Assembly: GCA_963971575.1 (NCBI GenBank)
Contig: OZ020620.1
Location: forward strand, 39,346,924 to 39,410,923
DNA: 64,000 nt
Direction: 5' to 3'
Source of the DNA: Liopterus haemorrhoidalis
Taxonomy: Eukaryota > Arthropoda > Insecta > Coleoptera > Dytiscidae
Shown here: one piece after another, positions 42,258-53,627 of the stretch
Layout: every line of letters starts with the position of its first letter
Position numbering within the stretch: position 1 is the stretch's first letter
Notes under the pieces: model-generated
What the model saw: the letters and a program-made list of their open reading frames with translations, nothing else
Database searches by the model: none
Told to the model about the DNA's origin: nothing
Translations under genes and position numbers: made by a program

Positions 42258-42290
42258 TAAGTGGTTATAATATTTTGTCTAGGTACTGTA

Positions 42291-42827
42291 TATTCTAAAT
42301 ACGAGCTCTTCATTAGAAACTATGATCGGAAAATATAGTAACTTGCAAAGAGGAATTTGGCCCGTCAAAAAATTTAATTACTGAATACTGCCCACGACCC
42401 TCGACTCAGTAAAGGTTGATCGCTCGTGGTCTACCTATCGTTTTTCTAACTTTCTTGTTATTGAGAAACTTTTGCGATTTGCTTATAATTCAGGATAAAG
42501 TTACGATTATAATTGCGACTTCATAATCTTGAAGATTGATTTCGAATACTTTTGTTACAATTTATTTTGGTTTTGCTTTTTCTCCATTATGGAAATATAA
42601 ATCTGACTTATCATGAGTCATCATTTTTAGTATTTGAAACAGTAGCTCTCAAATATTTGGACGTCATTATGTATGTTGGAATGCAGAAGAACATATTATA
42701 ATTGATTATATTATTACATTCCACAAAATCAGAAGTGATGGATGTTGTAGACGATACCATTCATTTTTGATATCTAACATTTTTGATTTAAATTATGCAA
42801 AATGCAAATGACAGAAAGTAGAACTAA
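42291..42827. other. No gene recognised
   Basis: AT-rich spacer with no supported feature. Confidence 0.5.
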
Positions 42828-43212
42828 TACCCTTTTCACACTAGATCTTTAAGACGAGTGAACTTAAAGTTCACCGATGTTTAAGATTGGTATGCTTTCA
42901 CACTTGATGTTTAAATCTCTGGTGCTGTCATCAGCTACAGTAATTTTGTCCTTAAGTTACCGTCATGAAATTACCAGTTTTGAACTGTCTGCGCAGACGC
43001 ACATTTTGAATTATTATCAACAATTAAGGATATTTCATTTCATTCTACAATAAAGGCACTACAATAAAGAATATATTACACCTGTATTAACATGTAAGTC
43101 GATACATTTTATCTCAATTATTGTAGCTCTGTATTTTATTAAACACATTAAAATAAATAATTTTATTATAACAATAAGTATAAACTTCTTATAACGTCGA
43201 TATAATACAATA

Positions 43213-44951
43213 GGGGAAAGTGGGGCACATTTGGTCATTTTTTTATTATTTAAAAATGTTGCCTCTTGTCTGTTAATATTGGACAATTTTAGACACTGGA
43301 TGATTAGATACAACTTTATACCATCTTTTGCAATAGTTATTATCAAGTTGTTTATAATAACTAATTATCAATTAGTATTTAATTATATGAACTTTTTTGG
43401 ACAAAACTGCCCCACGGGTGGGGTACAATTGCCTTAGGGATGGGGCAGTTGTACCAATGAAATATTTTATTACGAAAAATAATAATTTTGTTTATTAATA
43501 TAAGATACAAACAAAAAATATCTAGTGGACATTATATACATCAAATTTATAATAGAACCTATATGCATAAGGCGTTCTAGATTTTCCCGAACAACTTGGA
43601 GTTGGCAATTTACATTTAATATATGTCTTGTCAACTATACTAATGTCATCCACTAATGGAAAACAAAATGTTCCTGTAGAAGCTTTCCTACCTAAAAACT
43701 TTATTGTAATCTCATCATCAATATTTAAAACTTGGCCAACATAAAATATTACTGATGATTTTCCTGCGAATTTAACCATAATGAAGTCATCCTTCTGTAT
43801 TGAGTCATCTTCCTCATAATCATTAACAAACTCATCTAAAACAAGATCGCTATCACTTTCTTTTTCCTTTACCGAAATATCGGAATCACTGCTATCAAGC
43901 TCTAATTTCTTAGTTACCATCTTTTTCTTTTCGCTGTCCATAACAATTTTCTTTGTCACCTATCTTTTTTTTGCATCCGCTGATTTCTGTTTTTTATCTT
44001 TTCTTTCAGCTTCAATTCCAACAAGTCTGATTTTTTCTGGGCTGTATGTATAAATTCTGAACATTCCTTGATTTATCTTAGTTTTTCTTTACTTAATCCT
44101 GCTTTTGGCAACGGATGAACTTGTTCAGGTGTTAATTTATTGCTTAAAATTTCTTCTGAATTTTTCCCTGAAACAACTGGAGAACAAGTCAACAGACTTA
44201 CATGTTCAATTGATTCATGGTTTAGATTCTGAACCACTTTTTCCTCAATTCTTAAATCAGTGGCGGTAGAAGTAGATGCTTGAGGTTCAGTGTCATCCTT
44301 AATAGGTGACTTTTCAGGATATGGCATATTTTGGCAATTTTTAGTAACGAATACTTCCGATTATTCAATATCTCGGTCGGTAACGTAACTCGTTAAAAAA
44401 TCCTCTTCTGAAAATACTAACGTGTCCAATGGCCTACTAACGAGTCCAGTATTTTTAAAAGAGTTTATAATGTTTGTTGGAGTAAATGCTTGTAAAAATG
44501 GCTTGCTTATTAACGAAGCAATAGAACTTATAGTAGTTAATGTTGTGTAAATCTGCCCCACCTGTAACTGGGTAAAAGTACCTCATCCAACACACTAACA
44601 TTAACTTTCGCATAAGTCATATATTTTTTGAGGTTATGTTAAAAGTAATGATATACGTATTTAGATAAAAGTATAACAAAAATTTACCAACAATTGCTAA
44701 TTGCGTGAAACATATAACTAGAAAAACATATTATGATAAAATATATGTAAAATCTTACCTTATTGAACAAAATAAGAAAAACAAAAAAGTGACGACTATA
44801 TTTGTTTATGTATAATTAATTTTTATTCTAAACTAGTCAGAAACAAGTGTTCCAACTGTTTCTATCAAAATTTGGCAGGAAATTCAATTATTGGTTACAA
44901 AAATCGTAATGGATAATTGTGCCCCTCTGGCAAATGTGCTCCACTTTCCCC
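43213..44951 (-). mobile_element. pogo-type DNA transposon, deletion derivative
   Basis: 1739 bp with ends GGGGAAAGTGGGGCACATTT and, inverted at the right, GGGGAAAGTGGAGCACATTT. TA lies outside both (43211-43212, 44952-44953). Two further G-rich near-palindromic words (CCCCACGGGTGGGGT, GGGATGGGGCAGTTGTACC) lie near the left end. It encodes a decayed transposase C-terminal region on the minus strand. Confidence 0.88.
43522..44561 (-). pseudogene. pogo-type transposase C-terminal region, broken
   Basis: Three open segments make one decayed C-terminus. 44361-44561 reads SLISKPFLQAFTPTNIINSF, KNTGLVSRPLDTLVFSEEDF, the AF-GI-P----VF-(D/E)EDF block that closes the pogo/Jerky DDE domain. A stop follows, and in the same frame 44073-44327 gives NKLTPEQVHPLPKAGLSKEK, again standard for insect pogo elements. 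After a frameshift and a stop, 43522-43959 holds a Ser/Asp-rich stretch and DFIMVKFAGKSSVIFYVGQV with CFPLVDDISIVDKTYI, the conserved C-terminal domain. The HTH and catalytic Asp residues are deleted. Confidence 0.82.
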
Positions 44952-45167
44952 TATTCTTGTTTATGATAATATAAAATGTTGGCAGCACAAATTCAAGGAG
45001 TATTTTTTTATAATAGAAATTAAGTTGGCAATGCGTACGAAGTTTAAGACGCAGATCTCTGTCTTAAACATCGGTCGTGTTTAGACGAGGCCGTACGGTT
45101 TCACATTAGCGTTTAAAGATACATTCACTTTAACATCCGATCTTAAAGATCTAGTGTGAAAAGGGTA

Positions 45168-45552
45168 TAAGAGGATATCAAAATTTTATTGTTTCTGGTA
45201 AACTGAAAAATGGCGGTACACCAGCATGTGTGTTGCACTTAATGTTTCTTGAGGAAACTCTAATGGAAAATTTTGTAATAATTACAATATTTTATAAATT
45301 TCCAGAATCCCTAGGAAATATTTAATTCTTCCTTCTGCCATTGAATACATCTGATTGGCTCGTTGTTAATAAAGAATATAAAGGCTGAAGCAAAGAACTA
45401 CAATTAAGAATGAACCTATGATAAAAATTGATCATTCCTAAAAATTTTTGGAGATTTTTTATAGTTGTGGGTAATTTTTAAGCATGATAACATTCTTCGT
45501 TGATGGAGATATTCCGTGTTTAGAGACATCATGTCCTAGAAAAGTCAAACTC
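45168..45552. other. No gene recognised
   Basis: AT-rich spacer. Confidence 0.5.
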
Positions 45553-45556
45553 TTAA

Positions 45557-45935
45557 CCCTTTACCGCATAGTGTGCCACATATGGCACATTCCGATTTTT
45601 ATTTTTTATTTTACTTTTAAAACTTAATAAGAACGTTACTTCATGAATGTTCATATATGCCACATACACAGCAATGGATCCTATAGTATCTCAAGAAATT
45701 TGCTGCAATAGATATGAGGATATCAAGAAGAATTTGCACTTCAACGATAACTCTGAATTTATTAAGAAAGGACAACTAGAATATACGACCTTTTCTTTCA
45801 AAAATTCGAGGGCGACTGCTTTTAATCCCGAATGAAGAACACCTAGCAATTGACGAGCAAATAATTCGGAATCATTTTCTTTTGTAACATAATGTAGAAT
45901 CATAATGTTCCATGCATGGCACAAACCCTAAATTA
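45557..45935 (+). mobile_element. piggyBac-like element, truncated
   Basis: TTAA (45553-45556) is followed by CCCTTTACCGCATAGTGTGC and the subterminal palindrome TGTGCCACATATGGCACA, as in many insect piggyBac-like elements. A second, mutated copy of the subterminal palindrome (GTTCCATGCATGGCACA) lies at 45907-45923 near the right edge, but no exact right TTAA end is seen. Confidence 0.75.
45647..45885 (+). pseudogene. piggyBac-type transposase fragment
   Basis: One frame reads PIVSQEICCNRYEDIKKNLH and FNDNSEF, the M--NRFE-I---LHF-DN block of the piggyBac (DDE_Tnp_1_7) family. About 60 bp further, in another frame, NEEHLAIDEQII matches the region around the first catalytic Asp (IDE). The sequence between (45775-45830) does not encode the usual spacer, so it carries a deletion and frameshift. 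Nothing of the later catalytic or Cys-rich C-terminal domain remains. It is non-functional. Confidence 0.75.
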
Positions 45936-47216
45936 TTATTTTAATTATTATTTTTTCATAAAAATAATAATTAAATAAAATGTAAAAGAGACAAGAAACG
46001 TTGATTATCTTAAAATTTTAGGGTAGTCGATATTAACATCACTTTTTTGAAATCAACGTTTTTTTCATATTTTTTTATGTCAAATTTAAGTTGTAATAAC
46101 AGCTTGTTTCATCGTGAAAATATTTAGCACCTAAAGATAAGTGAATGAGGTATCGATTGGGACCACTTTCCTACCAAAATATTGAATAGTACGTAAATTA
46201 AAAAATAAATAAATTTGGTAGTCGAAATTCGCTGCAGTTACCCTATGTTGGCGGTCGGTAAAAAGATGACTTTTGAAATTCCCGGGAAATACGATTCTCG
46301 TTGCCGATTCCCGAAAGAAAAATATCGGGAATATAGAAACCCAAGTTACACTATCAAAAACTTCTGTAAACATGTTATCAACATTACCATATGGTAATAG
46401 TGAATCAATAAATTTAAAATAATCCAACATAGATTTATTAGATCTAAGCAATGTGTCTAAATCGCTTGAAATAGTAACAGAAATTTAGTTAATTAAAATT
46501 TCTTATCCTAAATAAAACTAATATCATTATAAAAGATGGTATCTTTAAAAATTCTTTGTCAAAGTTTGAAGTTATAAATTCGGATAGTGTTTCTTTGGGG
46601 ATAGTGTGAGTGGTGTCGGTGACAGGCTTTGTCTTAGGACTGTTCATTGATGTCAATGGGAGTAAATGATTCTATCTGGTGCGGTGGCCGGTATTCGAGC
46701 CCAGCCCAGTTCCTTATCGCTCCAAAGAACATACAACTCTATATATCCACTCCAGCTTTACTCTGATCTCGACTTTTTACTCTTCAGATTCTATTGAAAA
46801 TAACAGGGGCGTACGTAATTTGTGGCTTTTATTTTTTCTATATATAAATGGATAAAAGTGGTGTCACATTTTGCTCACTTTGAGAAACAAACCGTTTTAC
46901 TAAATTCGCTGTATTAAATTACACATAACTCTATTTGAAATTATTATAAATTTAATACCAGGAAGACAAACAACTTATTTTATGTTTCATAGCCATATAT
47001 TTTACTAAAATAAAATAAATGTAAAATATAAAATCTTATAACTCGTTATAAATAAATAATAAAATAAGTTATAAATAGTTGATTTTTAGCGATACATATA
47101 ATACATTTATTTCGTGCCTTTATGTTTTGAAAGAATTGGTTTACAATCAATAATTATTTATACTATTGTATTATACATAATAATTCATTTTATTCTTCTT
47201 TCCAACCGCTTTCACC
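45936..47216. other. No gene recognised
   Basis: AT-rich. Frames at 46131-46451 (-) and 46215-46397 (+) overlap on opposite strands and match nothing known. GGTATTCGAGCCC near 46691 resembles a Pol III B-box, but no A-box or tRNA fold accompanies it. Confidence 0.45.
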
Positions 47217-47480
47217 CAGACTAGGCCTCTTCCCGAGTCGTCTAGTAGGTCTTCTGTTTTCGTGGTTCTGGTTCCATTCCTTCACTGTTTCTTAGGTGGT
47301 CTATTGTTTCTAGTTCTTCTCTGCAAATTCTACATATTTTTTTCCGTTTCTTCCATCCAATAATCGTTTGCCCTCTCCTCGTTGCCACATCTGAATCTTG
47401 TGATTTCTGGTTCCTCGTTTCTTCTACTAGGTAGATACCTAGAAGGGTAATCCAATAGTGGTTATATTTTTGTAGACTTT
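47217..47480 (-). pseudogene. LINE C-terminal cysteine-rich region (family B), copy 2
   Basis: The minus strand reads RFRCGNEERANDYWMEET and, after a one-base shift, CRICREELETIDHLR: the same RCGNEExxNxYW plus CxxC...H block as at 17725-18070 and 61667-62083. This copy keeps the Cys of RCGNE that copy 1 lost. No RT or endonuclease lies nearby. It is decayed by frameshift. Confidence 0.65.
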
Positions 47481-47844
47481 GTTATATGTAGAATCTTGTA
47501 TTCTGTTATACTGTTCTTGTAACTGAACTTCTTTGTCTCTTTCTACTATTATGTTTATCATCTATTGACCTTCTCTTCATCTTTTTGCGACCTCTTCTAT
47601 GGAAAAACCATTGCGTTTGTAATATTTTTCTGTTTGTAATTTGCTATTTTGAGAACTATAAAAGCTACGAGGTTGCTAAAATTAGACAACAAATACTATT
47701 TTACAGGAAAATACGATATAAACAAGTCGTAGCCTTATATTAAAAAATATTTCAGAAAAACGCAAATTAATTTTATTTGAATTTTATTTAAATCTCGTTG
47801 AAACAAGAGTGCTATGAAAGAAAACAGTTGAACATTCTTGAGTA

Positions 47845-48049
47845 TTCTTGCAGAAGAAAGCCCCAGCTCACAATTCTCGTCAAGTAACAGAGTACCTTAA
47901 CGAGAAATTGGCCGACCAATGGATTGGTAACAATAGGTCTACTTCATGGCCCGCAAGGTGTCCGGATTTCAGTCCTTTGGATTCTTCTTATGGGGTTTTG
48001 TCACAGACAAAGTGTAAAACATTGTGCGTTCAAATGTACAAACATAATA
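47845..48049 (+). pseudogene. DDE transposase fragment (HTH/IS630-type)
   Basis: It reads QKKAPAHNSRQVTEYLNEKL and ADQWIGNNRSTSWPARCPDF, then SPLD. This matches FQQDGAPAH--R-VTEYLNEKFP-RWIGR-GPI-WPARSPDL-PLDFFLWG of a common insect IS630/mariner-like transposase. The second catalytic Asp (QQDGAP) is lost: the site reads QKKAP. A one-base deletion after SPLD shifts FFLWGFVTDKV out of frame. The first catalytic domain and N-terminus are absent. Confidence 0.75.
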
Positions 48050-48073
48050 AAGAAAGGAAGGAATAAGTAAAAA

Positions 48074-48291
48074 CAGAGCCGCAGTAAGGAAAACTTGCGC
48101 TAGGGGCAAAACTGTGTTTTGGCGCCCTTGGCAAATAAATGTAAGTGATAAGCAAATTCCCAGTGAAGAGCAAAAAAAAGAGGTCCCCACATCCCAAAAT
48201 CCAAGTGAAGAGCAAAAAAAAGGTCCTCTCTTTCACAATGTGGCGCCCTTTTCCTTAGTGCGCTAGGGCCCCCCCCCCTACTGCGGCTCTG
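48074..48291. mobile_element. hAT MITE, 218 bp
   Basis: Ends CAGAGCCGCAGTA and TACTGCGGCTCTG, followed inward by CGCTAGGGGC and its inverse. Flanks AGTAAAAA (48066-48073) and AGTAAAAC (48292-48299) form an 8-bp target duplication with one mismatch. It contains a 30-bp tandem pair (AAGTGAAGAGCAAAAAAAAG) and a C10 run. It lies inside the element at 47671-48432. Confidence 0.88.
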
Positions 48292-48432
48292 AGTAAAACT
48301 ACAATGTGTGTTCCTATTTAAAATAAGAAAGTTGCACACCATACTTTGAGAACCACTAGTTGAAATAAAAAAATTGCTTCACTCATTGATATTTTTCTGT
48401 AAAATAGTATTTGTTGTCTGATTTAAGCAACC

Positions 48433-48647
48433 TAATAGCTCTTACAGTTCTCGACTTAGCAATGGTGAACAAATTAAAATGAACATCTTGTATTTACCTA
48501 CTTGTTTTACTTGGAATTTGCTTGTTTATTCAAGGCGTAATATTTTTTAAAATATATATTGAGTTTAGACCCATATTGCTGTAATGATTTATTTAATATA
48601 TATATATATTTTTTTTATGAGATAGTAAAAATACATTTATTATAATA
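48433..48647. other. No gene recognised
   Basis: AT-rich spacer. Confidence 0.5.
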
Positions 48648-48655
48648 CTCTATAA

Positions 48656-50007
48656 CAGTGTTTCTCAACAGGTGAGCCGCGGGCCACCAGTGCTCCCCAG
48701 AAAAAAATTTGTGGTCCGCGAAATTATTTATATGTATTTTTTGTAGCTATTTTTTTTTTTAATTTTTATGCTCATTTTTCTATGTAAATAATTTATATTT
48801 TGTTTATTTTCTGTAAATTTTCTGTGATTTTCTACAAATAAAGTAAATGTATGTAGTAGCACATTAAATATACTAGGGGCCTCAGCCCGGCTACGCCGGT
48901 CTTCTCCCCTACATTGTTAAAACTCGTCGCTTCGCGACTCGTTTTAATATAATTTTGTCACACTTGTCGATTATAAAACTCGTCGCTCATCTTTTTTTAA
49001 CACTATTTTATGGAAATTCCCCCTGCAAATGTCTTAAGTTTTATCGTTAATTCACCTTAAATACTTAATTAGTTTTCTTCTATCAAGAAATACGTTCAAA
49101 ATGTGAAATCTCGTCCCATTTTAAAAATTTGACAGCTGTCACCTTCTGAAATCTTGTAAGCATATTTCCAATAATGGCCCAGATTCTTTGAAAAATGTTT
49201 TCTGATGCCTCAAAATATTATCTCGCACGTCAAATAAGCTATCTTGAACCATTATCACCACTTAACACTTTGATTAACCCTGAAATTTTTAATATCTATA
49301 AATCTTTTTTAACACTATTTTACGGAAATTCACCCTGCAAATGTCTTAAACTTTATCGTTAATTTACCTTAAATCCTTAATTAGTATTCTTCTGTTAAGA
49401 AACACGTTCAAAATGTGAAATCTCCTCCCATTTTAAAATGCAAAAAATTTGACAGCTGTCACCTTCTGAAATCTTGTAAGCATATTTCCAATAATGGCCC
49501 AGATTCTTTGAAAAATGTTTTCTGATACCTCAAAATATTATCTCGCACGTTCAAAAAGCTATCCTGACCATTATTTACTTTAACACTTTGATTCTCGCCG
49601 TAAATATTCTGGACCGGCTGTCTTGTATTAAGAATATTTTTGAATTATCGTCTGATAAAACCTGTCCGTGACGATCATTGGTGACTTTGATTCGACACGG
49701 ATTCGAGGAAAAAATGCATGATTTTTATCAATAAAAATTAGTCAGTACCCCCTGTCGAAATAAAATTAAGCCTAAGCACTAAAAAAATATCACCCGGATG
49801 AGAGGGCGGTTCATTTTCCTCTCTCCGCGTTACCGGAAAAATGAAGATACACCAGACGTTGAATAGAACATACATACCAACACTTGTACAATATAATAGT
49901 AGATTTGTTTTCTTGCAAAATATGAACCAACAATTATTATTAGTGGTCCACGTTAGAAAATTATATATTATACTGGTCCGCGGTGCGTTTTTAGTTGAGA
50001 AACACTG
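48656..50007. mobile_element. Non-autonomous hAT element, 1352 bp
   Basis: Ends CAGTGTTTCTCAAC and GTTGAGAAACACTG, with an exact 8-bp duplication CTCTATAA at 48648-48655 and 50008-50015. Subterminal GTGAGCCGCGGGCC and GGTCCGCGGTGCG are hAT-like. The interior begins a different composition at about 48875 (CTCAGCCCGGCTACGCCGGT), suggesting captured or nested sequence. No transposase frame. Confidence 0.93.
48991..49600 (+). repeat. 312-bp tandem duplication inside hAT element
   Basis: AACACTATTTTAYGGAAATT begins each unit (48999, 49311). The following roughly 290 bases match closely, including GACAGCTGTCACCTTCTGAA and AAGCATATTTCCAATAATGG. Confidence 0.9.
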
Positions 50008-50015
50008 CTCTATAA

Positions 50016-51287
50016 TATTATATAATACGTTTAATTGATGGTCGGTTATTTTTTTTTTTTAGTTTAGTTAAGAAAATTTTTCATTTTTATTTATTGAATA
50101 TTTTAGCTTGGTTTATTTTATTTTTACGTGGTTTATTTGATTTTATTTATTTTATTTTATTTTATTTATTTATTTATTTTCATGTAGCTTTTATTGTATT
50201 TTTAACCATTTAGTTGTAGTTCGATTTAATAATTATGTAAAATTTTCTTTATACTTTCAAAAATTGTACACTATTATTACAGCTCTGATGAAGATTTAAA
50301 ATATAAATTAAAACGTTAGCGAAGTTAAAACATTGTTTAAATTTCTGACCAGTCCGAATCCCATTACTTCCTCATAATATTTTTTAATCACTCGGTAAAA
50401 TATAACATTTGTATAACCTGTCTAAAATTTCGCGACACTTTTTAACTATCCTCGTGACCGGTTGGGAAACACTAGCCTAGTTGGAAACCTATTGTTAGTA
50501 CCGCCACTGCCAAAGCGGCATTTTTCCTAACGAGCGGTCCGTTGTCAAGCACTAAAACACGAAAATCGGTCTCGAAAATCAAAGAAACGATAGCTTCCCT
50601 TCGATTCTAGTCACTGCCATATCACAAGTCGTTATCCTTTCTCCCAATAAGGACCAATATCGCTTCTTCTGATAGCCTGCTACATATATTTTAATGCGCT
50701 ACTGTTGTCATTTGAAATTTTATAGTTCCGGTCCAGTTTTTTACTTATTTTATTTAGTTAAAATATGTGAATTTCGTGTTTTGGTATTCTAGTTAACATT
50801 TTTTAGTTGCCGTTTTAAAACGAAGATATCAATTTTGTTCGAAGGTAGTAAATTATAGACTGATACAGGACTAGATTTCACAGGTCAAATATACTGTTTC
50901 TATGTTTTGGAAAAGACGAGATTTTGTTTAGATATTTCTATTTGGAGATTTTATATCTAGCTAGAATCTTACAGTGAATTCTTAGAAAAATAATCTGTGA
51001 ATGAAAAAAAAAGTTGAATGGTATCAAGATTGAAAAAAATATGATTTTTAATTAGAATAGAATTCTTTTAGCTATAGTTGTACAGGTGGTCTATTAGTTT
51101 AAATTCTTGACAATTATTGAAAAATTGTTTTAAATTAAATGGAGTCTTGTTTATTTATTGTTATGTATATTATTTTCTAACAACGGAGTGAGGAAAGTAT
51201 TTTATTTGAAGAAACATTTCGATGATTTTATTTTATCTATTTTTATATTTTCCATTTCGACCCCTAACAAATAATAAATAAATAAAT
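50016..51287. other. No gene recognised
   Basis: AT-rich; low-complexity TTTATT runs at 50090-50180. No supported gene. Confidence 0.5.
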
Positions 51288-51479
51288 CGAGGTGTGTAAA
51301 TTAAGTAACCGGACTGGCAACATAGCGTTTGATCTGGGAACATTTGGGACGCGGAACTTGGAGGGTCGACCGGTGAACATGTGATACGCCTTCAGTACGA
51401 GTTTGAACTCGTTAGATTAATTTTGTTGTCCGTAGCGATTTTTTTTTCGTGAAACAGTTTTTTCTAGTGCGTTCTAAAA

Positions 51480-51858
51480 ATGAGTTATTTTGAGCAACGG
51501 TGTGCTATCAGGTTTTGCTTCAGACTTAGGTACAGTGCAACGGAAACTTTTGCAAAACTTCAGCAGATCTACGGAGACAGTGTTTTTGTCAAAGACCCAG
51601 ATTTTTTGGTGGTTTAAGGTATTTTCAGAAGTAAAAGACAATGCGCCTTGTCACACAGCAATTTCAATAAACGAGTTTTTGGCCAGTAAAAACATTCCTG
51701 TGTCTCCTCATCCTCTTTATTCGCTTGACAGTCCTTGTGACTTTTTCCTCTTCCCAAGATTGAAAAATCACCTCAAGGGACGTCAATTTGGGACACTCGA
51801 AAACATTCAAACGTCCGTAACCGACCAGCTCAAAGCTATTCCAGTATCCGAGTTCTAG
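51480..51858 (+). pseudogene. mariner transposase, left copy, core deleted
   Basis: ATG 51480 starts MSYFEQRCAI as in the right copy. After an early frameshift the HTH region reads TFAKLQQIYGDSV in one frame, and TVFLSKTQIFWWFKVFSE lies in the longest open segment. It then jumps directly to KDNAPCHTAISINEFLASKN, which holds the second catalytic Asp. CDFFLFPRLKNHLKGRQFGT (third Asp) and TDQLKAIPVSEF follow to TAG 51856-51858. The segment with the first catalytic Asp is deleted. It is non-functional. Confidence 0.85.
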
Positions 51859-51903
51859 CATTGCTATGAGGAACCGGAATGATTTTTTTTTATTCGAATA
51901 GAG

Positions 51904-52509
51904 TTACAATTCAATATTTTCTTGTACAAAATAATTTCTTTCGGAAGCCACACTGCGTTGGAGACGGTTCATCCAATCCTCATAGCAGTGCTGAGACTCG
52001 GGTACTGGAATAGCTTTCAGCTGGTCGGTTACGGATGTTTGAATGTCCCAAAATGGCGTCCCTTGAGGTAATTTTTCAATCTTGGAAGAGGAAAAAGTCA
52101 CAAGGACTCAAATCAGGCGAATAAGGACGCTGAGGAGCCAAAAACTCGTATTGAAATTTTTGCATTTTTACGCAGATTTTTCTTGTACATAATTTATTAG
52201 TCAAAATCTGATGAATGGTAGCGTGTGTCAAATTCAATTCTTTCCCGATCATTCTGACAGTCAACCGACGATCTGAACGCACAAGATCCCGGATTCCGTC
52301 GACATTTTCATCGGTTCTTGAAGATGAAGGCCTTCCGCTGCGTGATTCATCTTCAATCATCTCTGTTCCTTCTGAAAATGCCTTAAACCACCAAAAAACC
52401 TGAGTCCTTGACAAAACACTGTCTCTGTAGGCCTGCTGAAGTTTTGCAAAAGTTTTCGTTGCACTGTGCCCAAGCCTGAAGCACACCGTTGCTCGAAATG
52501 AATGTTCAT
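51904..52509 (-). pseudogene. mariner transposase, right copy, core deleted
   Basis: ATG 52509 (minus) begins MNIHFEQRC. The segment to 52076 encodes TKTFAKLQQAYRDSVLSRTQ, WWFKAFSEGTEMIEDESRSG, RPSSSRTDENVDGIRDLVRS and DRRLTVRMIGKELNLTHATI, a well preserved paired HTH region. After ILTNKLCTRKICVKM it jumps to APQRPYSPDLSPCDFFLFQD (third Asp). A frameshift leads into the 51904-52101 frame with IQTSVTDQLKAIPVPE and HCYEDWMNRLQRSVASERNY. First and second catalytic Asp are deleted. The deletion boundary differs from the left copy. Confidence 0.87.
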
Positions 52510-52714
52510 TTTTAGAAAATGAATCATTTTTAGAACGCACTAAAAAAAACTGTTTCACGAAAAAAATCGCCACGGACAACAAAATTACTCTAGCGAGTTC
52601 AAACTCGTACTGAAGGCGTTCATGCTCACCTGCCGCCCCTCCAAGTTCCGCGTCCCAAATGTTGTTAGATCAAACCTTATGTTGCCAGTCCGGTTACTTA
52701 ATTTAAACACCTCG

Positions 52715-53627
52715 TATTTAAAAGCCCACGGTAAGATGCTATATTCCGTGTTTCGTTGCACACAAAACCCTGAAATGTGTGAAAATTAATATCAATTATT
52801 TTTGCACTTGCGACTCAGATATATTTCTGCTCTTTTGTAAGTGGCTCCCATAGACAACGTTGAAATAAATACAGTTTCTGGTTGTGTTGTTTAAAATGTT
52901 ATTCATCAAAATATGTACTACTATAAAATATAAAAATAAAGTAAACATTAAGAATATATGTGTATAAATTGAATGTTGAAGTTTCACATAAACGTCCCAT
53001 GTTTAGTACAACATATATCAACATTCTTAATCAGGTATGTTATTCAGTAATGTGTGAATCCATCTCTGCCGAGCTACTGTGGACCTCGGGCCGCTCTGCT
53101 CGAGACCTGCGGCCGTGGGAAACACCAGCGCTCTGCGGCCTCAATGAGAACGCTCGCCACACAAATCATACCCACGAACCGGTTACGATATGTGGACGAC
53201 ATTATTCTTAGATCTAAGGATATCACAGCTGATGGATACATGCTAATAAAATGACGCTCTAAATACAACTTCAAGCTTTCTTGATGACTCATCAGAGTTA
53301 TAAGAATTTTATTTAACTCTACGTAAATTAATACATGAATTTATTGAATACAACAGTACATACTTTCTAACCAATAGGCTTTAGAACGTCATTTTGCTAT
53401 AGCTTTGTACAACATTGAATAGAGGGATAAGGTAAGAATATCAGGCAAAGTTTATCAAAAAAGACGGACCGACCAAATTAAAGAATTCAGAAATATTAGT
53501 CCTGGAAGTGTGATAGAATAATGTAACATTACAGCAAATGGAAAACGTTTGAACACAAAGCTAAAATATCGAAAATATCGTTGGTCACGATTGATGTACA
53601 GTCTACAAAGATCAATACATTTCGCTG
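52715..53627. other. No certain gene; possible RT trace
   Basis: AAACCCTGAAATGTGTGAAA at 52767 matches the family C terminus, cut off after the palindrome's first half. At 53040-53270 a GC-richer stretch encodes IIPTNRLRYVDDIILRSKDI; YVDD is a possible RT catalytic box, but nothing else supports it. The rest is AT-rich without features. Confidence 0.35.

Larger units (their letters stand above)
39412..42288 (+). mobile_element. Tc1-like element carrying two insertions
   Basis: Inverted ends CAGTACCTAGACAAAATATT and its complement at 42258-42288, with TA outside both (39410-39411, 42289-42290). Removing the ISL2EU-like element (872 bp plus 2) and the long-TIR element (1434 bp plus 3) leaves about 566 bp with only the transposase C-terminus, so it was already a deletion derivative. 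Confidence 0.9.
42830..45165. mobile_element. TA-flanked inverted-repeat element hosting a pogo insertion
   Basis: Ends CCCTTTTCACACTAGATCTT (left) and the exact complement (right), with the inverted similarity continuing through GATGTTTAAGA. TA lies outside both (42828-42829, 45166-45167). Without the nested 1739-bp pogo element it is about 595 bp, non-coding. Family not identified. Confidence 0.85.
47671..48432 (+). mobile_element. Tc1/mariner-type element, deletion derivative
   Basis: Inverted ends GGTTGCTAAAATTAGACAAC (left) and the complement of GGTTGCTTAAATCAGACAAC (right) extend to about 38 bp (AAATACTATTTTACAG shared). TA lies outside the right end and GA outside the left. It carries a transposase fragment and a hAT MITE; without the MITE it is about 540 bp. 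Confidence 0.85.
51288..52714. mobile_element. Two mariner copies joined tail to tail, 5' ends outward
   Basis: Both outer ends carry the same mariner 5' terminus: CGAGGTGTGTAAATTAAGTA at the left and, inverted, CGAGGTGTTTAAATTAAGTA at the right. TA lies outside the right end (52715-52716) and AT outside the left. The left copy (51288 to about 51890) is on the plus strand and the right copy (about 51900 to 52714) on the minus. Neither has a 3' terminal repeat, so they meet head-out. Confidence 0.85.

Noticed and set aside
53054..53254. Definite reverse transcriptase
   Set aside because: Only a YVDD word and a few residues around it are suggestive; no other RT motif lies in order, so it is noted only as a possible trace.
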